This document shows positions 19,231-30,909 of a stretch of 64,000 nucleotides of DNA, piece by piece. Under the pieces are notes generated by a model. It saw only the letters and a list, made by a program, of their open reading frames with translations. It had not been told where the DNA came from and did not search any database. The position numbers were made by a program, and so were the translations under genes. Numbering within the stretch: position 1 is the stretch's first letter; every line of letters begins with the position of its first letter. Origin of the DNA: Candidatus Manganitrophus sp. (lineage in GTDB: Bacteria; Nitrospirota; Nitrospiria; SBBL01; Manganitrophaceae); NCBI GenBank assembly GCA_028865235.1, contig CP114561.1, forward strand, positions 1,198,001 through 1,262,000, read 5' to 3'.

Positions 19231-19712
19231 CGAAAAAGAAGATCGAAGTCACCGTCAACGGGGCAAAGGTTGAATCGGAGGTAGAGCCGCGGCTTCTCTT
19301 GGTCCACTTCATCCGGGAGATTCTTCGACTCACCGGCACCCACATCGGATGCGACACCAGCCACTGCGGCGCCTGCACCGTCTTGCTCGACGGCCGGGCG
19401 GTCAAATCATGCACCCTCTTTGCCGTTCAGGCCGACGGCCGCCGGCTGATGACCGTTGAAGGGCTGGAGCAGGAGGGAAAGCTTCATCCGATCCAGGAGG
19501 GATTCGTTCAAGAACATGGATTGCAGTGCGGCTACTGCACTCCCGGAATGTTGATGACCGGCTATGCCTTTCTTCAAAGAAACGGCAACCCGATCCCGTC
19601 GGAGACGGAGATCCGCGAGGCGATCTCGGGAAATCTCTGCCGCTGCACCGGATATGTCAACATCGTGAAAGCGATCCAAAACGCCGCCCACAAGATGCAG
19701 CAAGGCGTCTAA
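19227..19712 (+). CDS. coxS: CO dehydrogenase small [2Fe-2S] subunit
   Basis: 161 residues. The plant-ferredoxin-type [2Fe-2S] cluster uses Cys42, Cys47, Cys50 and Cys62; the second cluster, in the four-helix domain, uses Cys101, Cys104, Cys138 and Cys140 (CGYCTPGM and CRCTGY). The reading frame is open much further upstream inside coxM, but the start at 19227 is chosen because it has a GGAGG site and overlaps the coxM stop. Connects the molybdenum site of CoxL with the FAD of CoxM. Confidence 0.94.
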   Translation: MTKKKIEVTVNGAKVESEVEPRLLLVHFIREILRLTGTHIGCDTSHCGACTVLLDGRAVKSCTLFAVQADGRRLMTVEGLEQEGKLHPIQEGFVQEHGLQCGYCTPGMLMTGYAFLQRNGNPIPSETEIREAISGNLCRCTGYVNIVKAIQNAAHKMQQGV

Positions 19713-19727
19713 AATAAGGAGCCCGAC

Positions 19728-22141
<2,414 letters not shown>

Positions 22142-22145
<4 letters not shown>

Positions 22146-22168
22146 GGGCGTATTGCAATACGCCCTAC
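22142..22168. repeat. Palindromic GTAGGGGCG repeat at the coxL stop
   Basis: GTAGGGGCGTATTG followed directly by CAATACGCCCTAC, a near-perfect inverted repeat with one base missing on the right arm. The TAG of the left arm is the coxL stop codon. Same family as the repeats at 16774-16842 and 56702-56732. Confidence 0.75.
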
Positions 22169-22184
22169 ACGAAACGAGACAGGT

Positions 22185-23102
22185 ATGAAAGAAGAAATCG
22201 CCACGCTGCAATCCCGGATGGCCGAGGCGGGGTATATCGCCGAGCGCCCGATCACGACGGCGCTCTTCTTGGCCCGGTCGCTCCAACGGCCGCTGCTGAT
22301 CGAGGGGGAAGCCGGGGTCGGGAAGACCGATGTGGCGCGGGTCTTCGCCCAGATTCAGCAGACCGAGCTGATCCGGCTCCAATGCTACGACGGGCTCGAC
22401 GTCCATTCCGCCCTCTACGAATGGAACTACCCCCGGCAGATCCTCCGCATCCGTATGGAGGAGCGGCGGGGACTCGATCCGGATCGATCCCATCGCCCAA
22501 ACCCGATCGCCCAGATCGAGGAAGAGGTCTTCAGTCGCGACTGCCTCCTGGAACGTCCCCTTCTAAAAGCGATCACGCAAAAGGAGCGCCCCCCGGTTCT
22601 TCTCATCGACGAAGTCGACCGCGCCGACGAGCGGTTCGAGGCCTTTCTGTTGGAGCTTCTCTCCGACTTTCAGGTCACCATCCCGGAGCTGGGGACGATC
22701 CGGGCGGAGCAGATTCCGATCGTCCTCCTCACCTCCAACCGGACGCGCGATTTAAGCGACGCGCTACGGCGGCGCTGCCTCTACCTCTGGATCGATCCCC
22801 CCGGCTTCGAGAAAGAGGTGGCGATTCTCCGAAGCCGCCTCCCCGACATCAATGGGCGGCTCGCCCAGGAGATCGGCCACTTCATGCAGCGGATTCGGAC
22901 AAGGCGGCTCTACAAGGCCCCCGGGATCGCCGAGACCCTCGACTGGGCCCGCGCCCTCATGCAGCTGCACAGAGATCATCTTGACACGGAGGCCATCGAA
23001 GAAACGCTCGGCTGCGTGTTGAAGAATTATCACGACGTAAAGGCGTTCGGTCCGGAGGAGACCAAGACGCTGCTGGCCGAAGTGGAGAGAGCCCTTCGAT
23101 GA
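22185..23102 (+). CDS. coxD: CoxD-type MoxR AAA+ ATPase
   Basis: 305 residues. Walker A is GEAGVGKT (41-48), Walker B is PVLLIDEVDRAD (about 136-147), sensor-1 Asn lies in VLLTSNRTRDLSDALRRRC. The LQCYDGLD and YEWNYPRQILRIR segments are characteristic of CoxD. In Oligotropha, CoxD is an AAA+ chaperone that helps introduce sulfur and copper into the CoxL active site, working with the vWA protein CoxE. Its stop overlaps the coxE start (ATGA), supporting stoichiometric production. Confidence 0.93.
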   Translation: MKEEIATLQSRMAEAGYIAERPITTALFLARSLQRPLLIEGEAGVGKTDVARVFAQIQQTELIRLQCYDGLDVHSALYEWNYPRQILRIRMEERRGLDPDRSHRPNPIAQIEEEVFSRDCLLERPLLKAITQKERPPVLLIDEVDRADERFEAFLLELLSDFQVTIPELGTIRAEQIPIVLLTSNRTRDLSDALRRRCLYLWIDPPGFEKEVAILRSRLPDINGRLAQEIGHFMQRIRTRRLYKAPGIAETLDWARALMQLHRDHLDTEAIEETLGCVLKNYHDVKAFGPEETKTLLAEVERALR

Positions 23103-24243
23103 CGGCGCAACTCTCTTCCGATCTTCGCGGCGATCTCATTGAGAATCTCGCCCTCTTCTGTCGGCATCTCCGTGAGGCGGGTATTCGGGTCAGCGCATCG
23201 GAAGAGATCGACGCCGGCGGCGCGATCCTCCAGGTCGATTTGGCCGATCCCGATGACTTTTATTTCGCCCTTCGATCGACCCTGGTCCGGCGCCACGCCG
23301 ACTTAGCGCCGTTCGATCGGCTCTTCCGCAAATTCTGGAAGGGGGAGGAGATCGTCTCTTCCGAATCGCTTCCCCGCCCGGCGCGCCGATCCCGTCCTTC
23401 CGGGAGGGTCCTCCCCTCGCCCGGCCCGGCGAAGAGGAGCGCTCCTCCCGATCCGAAGAGCGGCAAGAGACCGTTCAGGTCGGATCGAGCCGGGAGGCAC
23501 AGATTCGCAAAAGGTCGTTCGAGTCGCTTTCCCCGGAAGAGCTCGACGAAATGGAAGCATTGCTCGACAAGATGGTCTGGAAGCTTGCCACCCGCCGGAG
23601 CCGCCGGAGGGTCCCCGCTCACGGGGGAGAAGAGGTCGATCTGCGCCGCAGCTTTCGCGCCGCGCTCCGTCACGGCGGAGAGTTCGTTGAGTTGGCCCGA
23701 CGAACCCGGCCGATCGAGCGGACACGGCTGGTCGTCTTGTGCGACGTGAGTGGATCGATGGATTCTTACAGCCGGTTTTTGATCCGATTTCTTCTCTCTG
23801 TAAGGCGGTTCACCGACTCGGTCGAGATCTTCGTCTTTAATACAACCCTGACACACCTCACCCCGCTGCTGAAGGCCGATACGATCGACCGGCTTCTCGA
23901 CGAGATCGCCGAGGCGGTCCCCGGCTGGTCGGGGGGAACGATGATCGGCGGGTGCCTCGATGCGTTCTTGACCGGCTACGGGTCCTCACTGCTGAAGCCG
24001 GAGTCGGTCGTCGTCATTCTCAGCGACGGACTCGACCGGGGAGAGACCGGCCTCCTGGTTCATGCGATGCAAGGAATTCGGGAGAAGGTCCGAAAGATCC
24101 TCTGGCTCAATCCGCTGTTGGGCGATCCCGACTACGCGCCGCTCTGCCAAGGGATGCAGGCCGCCCTCCCTTTCGTTGATCACTTCGGCGCGGCGCACAA
24201 CCTGGAATCGTTGGAGGCGCTGATTGTTGAGTTAGCCGTCTGA
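23099..24243 (+). CDS. coxE: CoxE-type von Willebrand factor A protein, one frameshift
   Basis: About 381 residues after repair. The N-terminal part (LFCRHLREAGIRVSASEEID) is helical; a charged low-complexity linker carries the frameshift (about 23395-23430); the C-terminal vWA domain has the MIDAS motif CDVSGSMDSYS and the later metal residues in GWSGGTMIGG and ILSDGLDRGE. CoxE partners CoxD in Cu insertion into CO dehydrogenase. The break falls in the GC-rich linker, where adding one base joins the halves, so error rather than decay is likely. Confidence 0.9.
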
Positions 24244-24260
24244 ATTGAAGGAGAAAGCTT

Positions 24261-24848
24261 ATGGCAATCACATTCGATAAAAAATTTGAGATCAACGCGC
24301 CGATCGAGGCGGCCTGGGCATTCCTGACCGATCCCAAACAGGTGGCCCAATGCCTCCCCGGCGCGGAGTTGACAAAACAGATCGATGCGACGACTTATGA
24401 AGGGACCGTCTCCGCGAAGGTCGGGCCCATCATGGCCAAATACAAAGGGGAGGTCCGCCTGGAAAAACTGGACCGCGCAACCTATGAAGTGGTCGCCGTC
24501 GGCCGAGGCCAAGATGTGACGGGGAAGGGAGGGGCCGACGGGAAGATGGTCAGCCGTTTTCGAGCGATCGATCCGCGCAAGACGGAGATCTCCATCTCCT
24601 CCGAGGTCAACCTGACCGGCAAGCTGGTCCAATTCGGCCGCGGGCTCATTCAAGATGTCGCCGACCAGATCTTTCACAAATTCACCGCGGCGGTCCGCGA
24701 GCGCCTCGAAAAGCCGGCTGAAGCCGCGGCGGCGGTCTCTCCTCCCTCCCCCGCGGCGCCGATCAACGCCTTCGCCCTGTTGAACCGGGCGATCTGGCAA
24801 TGGTTGCTGCGGCTCCTCGGAAAAAGGAGCGCCGATGGAAAGGGATAA
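24261..24848 (+). CDS. coxG: CoxG-like SRPBCC protein with a hydrophobic C-terminal tail
   Basis: 195 residues. The SRPBCC/CoxG fold is indicated by FEINAPIEAAWAFLTDPKQVAQCLPGAEL, YEGTVSAKVGPIMAKYKGEV and ISISSEVNLTGKLVQFGRGLI. A Pro/Ala linker leads to a C-terminal segment (NAFALLNRAIWQWLLRLLG) able to sit on the membrane. CoxG proteins recruit CO dehydrogenase to the membrane or handle quinone delivery. The preceding ribosome binding site (AAGGAGAA) is good. It overlaps the next gene by 14 bp, so it remains in the operon. Confidence 0.92.
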   Translation: MAITFDKKFEINAPIEAAWAFLTDPKQVAQCLPGAELTKQIDATTYEGTVSAKVGPIMAKYKGEVRLEKLDRATYEVVAVGRGQDVTGKGGADGKMVSRFRAIDPRKTEISISSEVNLTGKLVQFGRGLIQDVADQIFHKFTAAVRERLEKPAEAAAAVSPPSPAAPINAFALLNRAIWQWLLRLLGKRSADGKG

Positions 24849-26439
24849 TCCGAAAATCGCGGCGGTCGTCTTGGCCGCCGGCGCCTCCCAACGATTCGGC
24901 CGATGCAAGCAGTTGATCCGGCTGAACGGCAAACCGCTCCTGCAGCATGCGCTCGATCCGGTCCTGAAAGCCGGGATGGATGAGGTGATCCTGGTCCTCG
25001 GGACCGAGGCAGAGGCGATTCTCAAGGAGATCGATGTCGGCCGCGCCCGCGCCGTCCGGAACGACCGGCCGGAGGAGGGGATGAGCCGTTCGCTGAAGAT
25101 CGCCCTGGCCGCTCTGTCCCCGGCGACGGAAGGAGCGCTCATCGTTCTGGCCGACCAGCCGTTCGTCTCCCCCGAGACGATGGCGGCCCTGATCGACACC
25201 TTCCGCAAAACGCATCCCGCCGCGGTGATCCCCACCTACAACGGATTCCGCGGGAACCCTGTTCTCCTTTCAAGGTCGCTCTTCGACGAGATGCAGACGA
25301 TCGAAGGGGACATCGGCTGCCGCGCCCTCTTCGGAAATCACCCCGGCCGGATCGTGAAGGTGGCGGTCGACGATCCGGGGGTGATCATCGACATCGACAC
25401 CCCCGAGGACTTCGAGCGGGCAGCCGAAGGGAAGCCGAATGGGCCGTCCGAAAAACCGAATGACCGGGCCGTCTCCGGCGTTCCGGAAGACTTATCGCAG
25501 CTCGAAGCGCGGCTGCGCCGGAGCGGAACCCCCTTCGCCCGAGCGACCGTGGTCCGGGCCGAGCGGCCGACCTCCGCCAAGCCGGGAGACAAAGCGATCG
25601 TCCAGGAAGACGGCGCCCTCCACGGATGGATCGGGGGAAGCTGCGCCCGGGATACCGTGATTGAAAAAGGAATCGAGGCGATCCGCGGAGAGAAGCCCCT
25701 TTTCCTCCGGATCACCCCTCGAAAGGAGGAGCCGATGGAAGGGATGGAAACGGTCCCGATGCCCTGCTACAGCGGGGGGACGATCGATCTTTTCATCGAG
25801 CCGCAGCTGCCGAACCCGCCGCTGATCGTCTTGGGACGCGATCCGGTCGCCGCGGCGCTCGTCCGGCTCGGCAAGGCGATGCGATTCGACGTCACCCTGA
25901 TCGATCCTCTGGCCGATCCGAAGTCGTTTCCGGCGGCCGACCGGCTGATTCATCGGCTCGACCTGCCCGCTCTCGAAATCGGAGCGCGCGCCGCGGTCAT
26001 CGTCGCGACACACGGCCGGTTCGATGAAGAAGCAATCGAGCAGGCGGTCGGAACCGGCGCCGGATATATCGCCCTGGTCGCAAGCAGGAAGCGGGCCGAT
26101 GCGATCTTACGGCGTCTGCGCGAGCGAGGGGTCTCTCCGGAAGCGCTGGGGCGGGTGAAGTCTCCCGCCGGTTTGAACCTCGGAGCAGAGACCGCCGAGG
26201 AGATTGCGCTGAGCATCTTGGCCGAGATCGTTCAACTCCGGCGGGCCGAGAGGAAGGAGCAACCGAAGGTCCGTCGGGAGGATAAAGTCGTCGCTGAGAC
26301 CAAGGACCCAATTTGCGGGATGATGGTCGACCCGGTAGGAGCCGAACACAAATCTGAATATCAAGGAAAGATATTTCATTTCTGCTGCGACGGGTGTAAA
26401 GCGAAATTTGACACCGCCCCGGCCGCTTATGCTGCGTAG
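24835..26439 (+). CDS. Fusion of MocA cytidylyltransferase, XdhC/CoxI and YHS metal-binding domain
   Basis: 534 residues with three modules. Residues 1-200 are MobA/MocA-like: VVLAAGASQRFGRCKQLIRLNGKPLLQHA, LIVLADQPFVSPETM, GDIGCRALF. MocA makes molybdopterin cytosine dinucleotide, the cofactor form used by CO dehydrogenase. Residues about 215-480 are XdhC-like: an N-terminal part with GWIGGSCARDTVIEKG and a Rossmann-like C-terminal part (LIVLGRDPVAAALVRLG, KSPAGLNLGAETAEEIALSIL). Residues about 490-534 are a YHS domain: DPICGMMVDP, then FCCDGCKAKF. YHS domains bind heavy metals in copper-handling proteins, so a role in copper loading is tempting but inferred. No frameshift. Confidence 0.9.
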   Translation: MERDNPKIAAVVLAAGASQRFGRCKQLIRLNGKPLLQHALDPVLKAGMDEVILVLGTEAEAILKEIDVGRARAVRNDRPEEGMSRSLKIALAALSPATEGALIVLADQPFVSPETMAALIDTFRKTHPAAVIPTYNGFRGNPVLLSRSLFDEMQTIEGDIGCRALFGNHPGRIVKVAVDDPGVIIDIDTPEDFERAAEGKPNGPSEKPNDRAVSGVPEDLSQLEARLRRSGTPFARATVVRAERPTSAKPGDKAIVQEDGALHGWIGGSCARDTVIEKGIEAIRGEKPLFLRITPRKEEPMEGMETVPMPCYSGGTIDLFIEPQLPNPPLIVLGRDPVAAALVRLGKAMRFDVTLIDPLADPKSFPAADRLIHRLDLPALEIGARAAVIVATHGRFDEEAIEQAVGTGAGYIALVASRKRADAILRRLRERGVSPEALGRVKSPAGLNLGAETAEEIALSILAEIVQLRRAERKEQPKVRREDKVVAETKDPICGMMVDPVGAEHKSEYQGKIFHFCCDGCKAKFDTAPAAYAA

Positions 26440-26451
26440 AGTGAAGACCCC

Positions 26452-27018
26452 ATGAAAAACGGCGACAAGCCAATTCCTGTTTTGATTGGAGCGCACGGCG
26501 GATACCGCGAGCTGAAGTCCTATCAAAACGCGGAGATCGTTTATGACGCCACCGTGAGGTTCTGCGACCGGTTTGTGGAGCGCCGATCACGCACGCACGA
26601 CCAGATGGTTCAGGCGGCGCGGAGCGGCAAGCAGAACATCGCCGAGGGGAGCGTGGCGTCGGGCACTTCTAAGAAAACAGAACTGAAACTGGTAGGCGTG
26701 GCGCGGGCGAGCCTCGAAGAATTGTTGCTGGACTACCAGGACTATTTAAGGCAACACGGGCTGGCCCTTTGGGCAAAAAATCACTCCACCGCGCAAGGGG
26801 TGAGAAAACTCGCTTTTGAAAAGCATAGGTCCTATAAGACCTATAGGACCTATGTCGAAAAAGAAAGTGCAGAAACCGCTGCAAACACCCTGATTTGCCT
26901 GATCCATCAAACCAACTATCTGCTCGACCAGCAGTTGCGCCAGCTTGAAAAACAGTTTCTAAATGAAGGCGGTTTCACAGAGCGGCTCTACCGGGCGAGA
27001 AAGAGAAGAACTTTATAG
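26452..27018 (+). CDS. Four-helix-bundle suffix-domain protein (S23/IVP relative)
   Basis: 188 residues. Seen: LKSYQNAEIVYDATVRFCDRFV, QMVQAARSGKQNIAEGS and ARASLEELLLDYQDYLRQ, the signature of the four-helix-bundle family that includes the 23S rRNA intervening-sequence protein and Avd of diversity-generating retroelements. The longer C-terminal part matches the suffix-domain subgroup, function unknown. Between the halves, HRSYKTYRTYV is encoded by a palindromic DNA repeat (26824-26854) that recurs just after the gene. It sits between genes that otherwise overlap or nearly touch, so it looks like an insertion into the cox operon. The stop codon lies inside the second repeat. Confidence 0.85.
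   Translation: MKNGDKPIPVLIGAHGGYRELKSYQNAEIVYDATVRFCDRFVERRSRTHDQMVQAARSGKQNIAEGSVASGTSKKTELKLVGVARASLEELLLDYQDYLRQHGLALWAKNHSTAQGVRKLAFEKHRSYKTYRTYVEKESAETAANTLICLIHQTNYLLDQQLRQLEKQFLNEGGFTERLYRARKRRTL
26824..26854. repeat. Intragenic palindrome, copy 1
   Basis: Perfect 13-bp arms CATAGGTCCTATA and TATAGGACCTATG around the 5-base loop AGACC. It is in frame and translated as HRSYKTYRTYV. The arms are themselves built of 5-bp GGACC/GGTCC and TATA blocks with 10-bp spacing. Confidence 0.9.
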
Positions 27019-27057
27019 GTCCTATACGACCTATAGGACCTATAAGACCTATAAAAT
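27012..27057. repeat. Palindrome, copy 2, downstream of the four-helix-bundle gene
   Basis: 14-bp arms TTATAGGTCCTATA and TATAGGACCTATAA around CGACC, followed by a third half-unit, GACCTATAAA. It contains the TAG stop of the upstream gene and ends 4 bp before the coxF ATG at 27061. It is the same sequence family as the intragenic copy. Confidence 0.9.
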
Positions 27058-27060
27058 CTT

Positions 27061-28190
27061 ATGGAAACTTTTGACTTCATCGATCAGCTCCGCCGCACCC
27101 GGACCCGCGCCGCCATGGCGACGCTGATCCGGACCCGCGGGACGACCCCCGCAAAGAAGGGACCAAAATGCTCGTCGATGAGACGGGCCAGATCCTCGGC
27201 TCGGTGACGATCGGCGGCTGTGTCGATGCGCAGGTGATCGAGGCCGGCGGAGAGGTCCTCCGCGACGGACGGCCCCGCCTTCTGTCGCTCCGCCTGGGGG
27301 ATGAGGAAGCTTGGGAGATCGGCCTGACCTGCGGGGGAACCCTCGACATCCTCATCGAGCCGATCCACCCCTCCGACCCGGCAGACCCCACCGCCCGCGG
27401 ATATGATGCGGCGCGCGCGGCCGCCGAACAGGGAGGGGCGGTCTTGGCGGCCGTCGTCGGTGGAGAGGGCCTGTCGATCGGGGCGCGATTCCTGATCGGC
27501 ACAACGGGAGAGGTAAAGGGTCCGGTCGATCCGGCGCTCGCCGAGGCGCTTCGCCGGGAAATCCCCTCCCGGATTACAAATCAAGCCGTTTCCGAGACGA
27601 TTCCCCTCACGTTGTCCGACGGCCGAATGATCGATCTCTTCCTCGAAAGCTTCGGCGCCCCGCCGACGCTGCTGATCTTCGGCGCCGGCGCGGTCGCCAT
27701 CCCGCTCGCGACCTTCGGGAAGGGACTCGGCTTCCGGACCGTCCTGGTCGACGGCCGTCCCCGTTTCGCCAATCGGACACGTTTTCCGGACGCCGACGAC
27801 ATCCGGGTCGGGATCCCCTCGGAGATCGCCGAGGCCTTTCCGCTGAACCGGGGGGTTTGGGTCGTCCTGGTCGCCCACGATTACAAGTATGACGTGCCGG
27901 TTCTGGCGCGCGCCCTCCAGAGCGATGTCCCCTACATCGGAATGCTCGGGAGCCGCCGGCGGGGAAAGGCGATCCTCGACCTCCTTCGAGAAAAAGGGAT
28001 CGCCGAAGCGTCGCTTCAACGGATTCGCGTCCCGATCGGCCTCGACCTCGGCGCGCAGTCGGCGGCGGAGATCGCCATCAGCATCCTGTCGGAGATCCTC
28101 GCCGTAAAGTATGGGCGTGAAGGAACCCCGTTGAGCCGACCCGCGGTTGCAACGACCTCCAGCCGCTCCGCACCGGGAGGACTCCAATGA
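27061..28190 (+). CDS. coxF: XdhC/CoxF-type molybdenum hydroxylase maturation protein, one frameshift
   Basis: About 376 residues after repair. It begins METFDFIDQLRRTRTRAAMATLIRTRG; the frame breaks at C5 (27146-27150), and one added C gives TTPRKEGTKMLVDETG. The XdhC_CoxI domain contains GSVTIGGCVDAQVIEAG and LTCGGTLDILIEP; the C-terminal XdhC_C Rossmann domain has LLIFGAGAVAIPLATFGKGLG, PYIGMLGSRRRG and PIGLDLGAQSAAEIAISIL. XdhC proteins bind the molybdenum cofactor and promote its sulfuration and insertion. A second XdhC module is in the upstream fusion, so two such steps may exist. Its stop overlaps the next start. Confidence 0.9.
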
Positions 28191-29214
28191 AGGCGATATT
28201 GGTCCGGCGGGAGGAGCTTCGCCCGGAGAGACTCGTTCTTCAGCGTCTCTGCCATGATCTCTCCGACTCCGAGGAAAAATACTTTTCAGAAAAGGAGCGC
28301 CGATTCTGGAAGCGGATCTCCCCGCCCTCCTCGCCGCCCCCTGGGAAACGCTTCACCTGGTCCAGCTGGAGCCGGGGGACCTCGATGAAATCGCGGCGGG
28401 AGAACGCCTGGCCCGCGCGATCTCCGGAACCGGGGTCGTCGTTCAAGCGGGGGCGCACGGCAAGCAGACCCTCCGCGCATCGCACAAAGGGCTGCTGAAG
28501 ATAGACGCGGCGACCCTTCAAGGGATCAATGCCCTTCCGGGGATCGCCGTTTATACTCTCCTGAACGGCCAGGTCGTCTGCGGCGGAGAGGTGATCGCCT
28601 ATGCGCAGATCACCCCGCTCGCCCTGCCCGACAAGACGATCGAAGCGGTGGAGCGGTGGACCCAGCCGGCGGGATGCCTCCTCTCCGTCACACCCTTCTT
28701 CCCCCGCTCGATCGGCCTCCTCCTCTCCGAGCGATGCGATCCGGTCGCAAGGGAGCGGTTTCTCAACGCCCTGAAGAAAAAACTCGATTGGTTCGGCGCC
28801 ACGATACGGGAAATCGTTGATCTCCCGCCCGATCCCGAGGTGATCCGCGTCTCGCTCGTGGACGCCGTCGCGTCGGGGGCGACGCTGATCTTGATCGCCG
28901 GCAGCAATGCCATGGACCCGCTCGACCCCTTTCTCCTCGCCTCGGAAAGGGCGGGGGCCCGGATGGAACGGATCGGGATACCGGCCCACCCGGGAACGTT
29001 GCTCTGGCTCGCGGGTTACAAGGGTGTCCCCTTGATCGGACTCCCCCGCTGCGGGCTTTTCTCACAGACAACCGTCTTTGATCTCATTCTCCCCAAACTC
29101 TTGGCGAGCGGAAGGATCTCCCCGGAGGAGATCGCCGACCTCGGCCACGGGGGGATCTTAAATCGCGACATGATGTTCCGGTTTCCCCCCTATGAGAGGG
29201 AGAGCGCGCCATGA
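28187..29214 (+). CDS. Molybdopterin-binding (MoeA/MogA-like) protein, one frameshift
   Basis: About 342 residues after repair. The frame breaks at T4 (about 28280-28283); one extra T gives EEKYFFRKGAPILEADLPALL. The first half resembles the small domain found beside XdhC genes (HLVQLEPGDLDEIAAGERLA, LQGINALPGIAVYTLLNGQVV); the second has a MoCF_biosynth-like fold (VSLVDAVASGATLILIAGSNAMDP, GTLLWLAGYKGVPLIGLPRC, FDLILPKLLAG-type ending). It probably binds molybdopterin during cofactor transfer. Its exact role is not established. ATGA overlaps link it to coxF and to sufU. Confidence 0.82.
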
Positions 29215-29591
29215 TCACCTACGGCGGGCAGATCTTGGAGCACTACCGCCATCCCCGCAACGCCGGATCGCTCTCGGACCCCGACATCTCTTATGAGGAT
29301 GTAAATCCCCTCTGCGGAGACCGAATTCGGATCATGCTGAAGCTCGCCGCGGGAGAGACGGTGGAAGCGGCGCGATTTCGGGCCGACGGCTGCATCATCA
29401 GCCAGGCGGCCAGCTCCCTTCTCACCGAGATGGTCACCGGCCGGCGGCTCGATGAAATCGAAGCGCTTGCTCCTGAAACGTTGCTGCAGGCGCTCCAATC
29501 GGAGCTTCGGCCCGCGCGGATCAAATGCGCCCTCCTCCCCTATGAGATCCTTCAAACCGGAATCAAAGAATACCGCCGAGAACACCGATGA
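29211..29591 (+). CDS. sufU: SufU/IscU-like scaffold or sulfur-transfer protein
   Basis: 126 residues. Three conserved cysteines, Cys35 in NPLCGD, Cys61 in DGCIISQAASS and Cys106 in CALLP, with Asp37, match SufU. In Firmicutes, SufU is a zinc-dependent sulfur acceptor for SufS rather than a classical scaffold. Its stop overlaps the sufS start (ATGA) and its start overlaps the molybdopterin-protein stop, so it belongs to the cox operon, where it could carry sulfur to Fe-S clusters or to the molybdenum cofactor. Confidence 0.92.
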   Translation: MITYGGQILEHYRHPRNAGSLSDPDISYEDVNPLCGDRIRIMLKLAAGETVEAARFRADGCIISQAASSLLTEMVTGRRLDEIEALAPETLLQALQSELRPARIKCALLPYEILQTGIKEYRREHR

Positions 29592-30822
29592 GCCTCGACG
29601 CCGAACGATTGAGGAAAGACTTTCCCCTCCTTGAGCGGACCGTTCGTGGAAAACCGCTGATCTATCTGGACAATGCCGCCACGACACAAAAACCGGTCCA
29701 GGTTCTCGATGCCATCCGGGACTATTACCTCTCCTCCAATGCGAACGTTCATCGCAGCATTCACGCGCTAGGAGAAGAGGCGACCGCCCGGTATGAAGCG
29801 GCGAGGGACCGTGTGGCCCGATTCGTCGACGCCCCCCGGGAAGGGGTTGTCTTCACGCGAGGAACGACCGAAGCGATCAATCTCGTCGCGCAGAGCGGTG
29901 GAAAGGCCTTCCTTCGGGAGGGCGATGAGATCTTGCTCACTGATTTGGAACATCACAGCAACCTGATCCCCTGGCAGCTCGTCGCAAAGGAGCGCGGCGC
30001 TCGGCTGCTCTTCCTCCCGGTCCGCGACGGCGTGCTTGACCTCGATCGGCTCGCCGACTGCGTCACCCGCAAGACCCGGCTGATCGCCGTGACCGCGCTT
30101 TCAAACGCCCTCGGCAGCGTGACGCCGTTGGAACGATTCCGAGAAGCGGCCCGTTCGGTCGGGGCGCTGCTCCTTGTTGATGCCGCCCAGGCGGTCGCCC
30201 ATCAGCCGATCTCCTTTTCCTCCATCGGCTGCGATTTCCTCGCCTTCTCCGGCCACAAGATGCTCGGCCCCACCGGGATCGGCGTCCTGGCCGCCCGGCC
30301 CGATTTGTTGGAACAGATGCCCCCCTTTCTCGGAGGGGGGAGATGATCCGGGAGGTCTGGCCGGAGACGGCGACCTGGAACACCCTTCCCTGGAAATTTG
30401 AGGCGGGTACCCCGCATGTCGCCGGGGCGGTCGGCCTCGCCTCTGCGATCGATTATCTTGACCGGGTCGGAATGAAGGCGATCCAGGCGCACGGGACGGC
30501 GTTGGCGGAGGAGGCCGCGGCCGGCCTCTTGAAGATTCCGGGAACGACCCTGTATGGCCCCAAGCCAGGAGAGGTCCGCGGCCCGATCGTCTCCTTCACT
30601 TGTGATGGAATCCATCCCCATGATCTCGCCGCCTCCCTCGATGAAGAGGGGATTGCTATCCGGGCCGGTCACCACTGCGCCCAGCCGCTGATGCGCCGCC
30701 TGGGTATCGCCGGAACCGCCCGCGCGAGCTTCGGCCTCTATAATACTTCGGCCGACTTAAAGGTATTTCTCGAAGCGGTGACCCGGGCAGTCGAACTCTT
30801 CCGCTCCCTTCGACGGGGCTGA
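29588..30822 (+). CDS. sufS: SufS-type cysteine desulfurase, one frameshift
   Basis: About 411 residues after repair. PLP enzyme that takes sulfur from cysteine. Seen: FPLLERTVRGKPLIYLDNAATTQKP, VFTRGTTEAINLVAQSG, LEHHSNLIPWQ, the PLP Lys in FLAFSGHKMLGPTGIG and the persulfide Cys in IRAGHHCAQPLMRRLG. The frame breaks at G6 (30335-30340); one more G gives FLGGGEMIREVW. Last gene of the cox operon. In Rhodobacter capsulatus a dedicated desulfurase (NifS4) sulfurates the XdhC-bound cofactor, so a similar task is plausible here, besides Fe-S cluster assembly. Confidence 0.92.
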
Positions 30823-30909
30823 GTCACAAACCCTCAATAAATCATTCAAAACAGCTCTCACGAAGCCGATGACCTATCGGCTCTCAGGCCTTCAAAATGG
30901 ACAAATTCA

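Noticed and set aside
24180..25235. Minus-strand open frame over coxG and the MocA fusion
   Set aside because: Covers two clear plus-strand genes and has antisense character.
27012..27057. Repeat considered as a CRISPR array
   Set aside because: Two and a half palindromic units without unique spacers, no cas gene nearby.
27084..28187. Minus-strand open frame over coxF
   Set aside because: Antisense of a recognisable XdhC protein; Arg/Gly-rich and no family.
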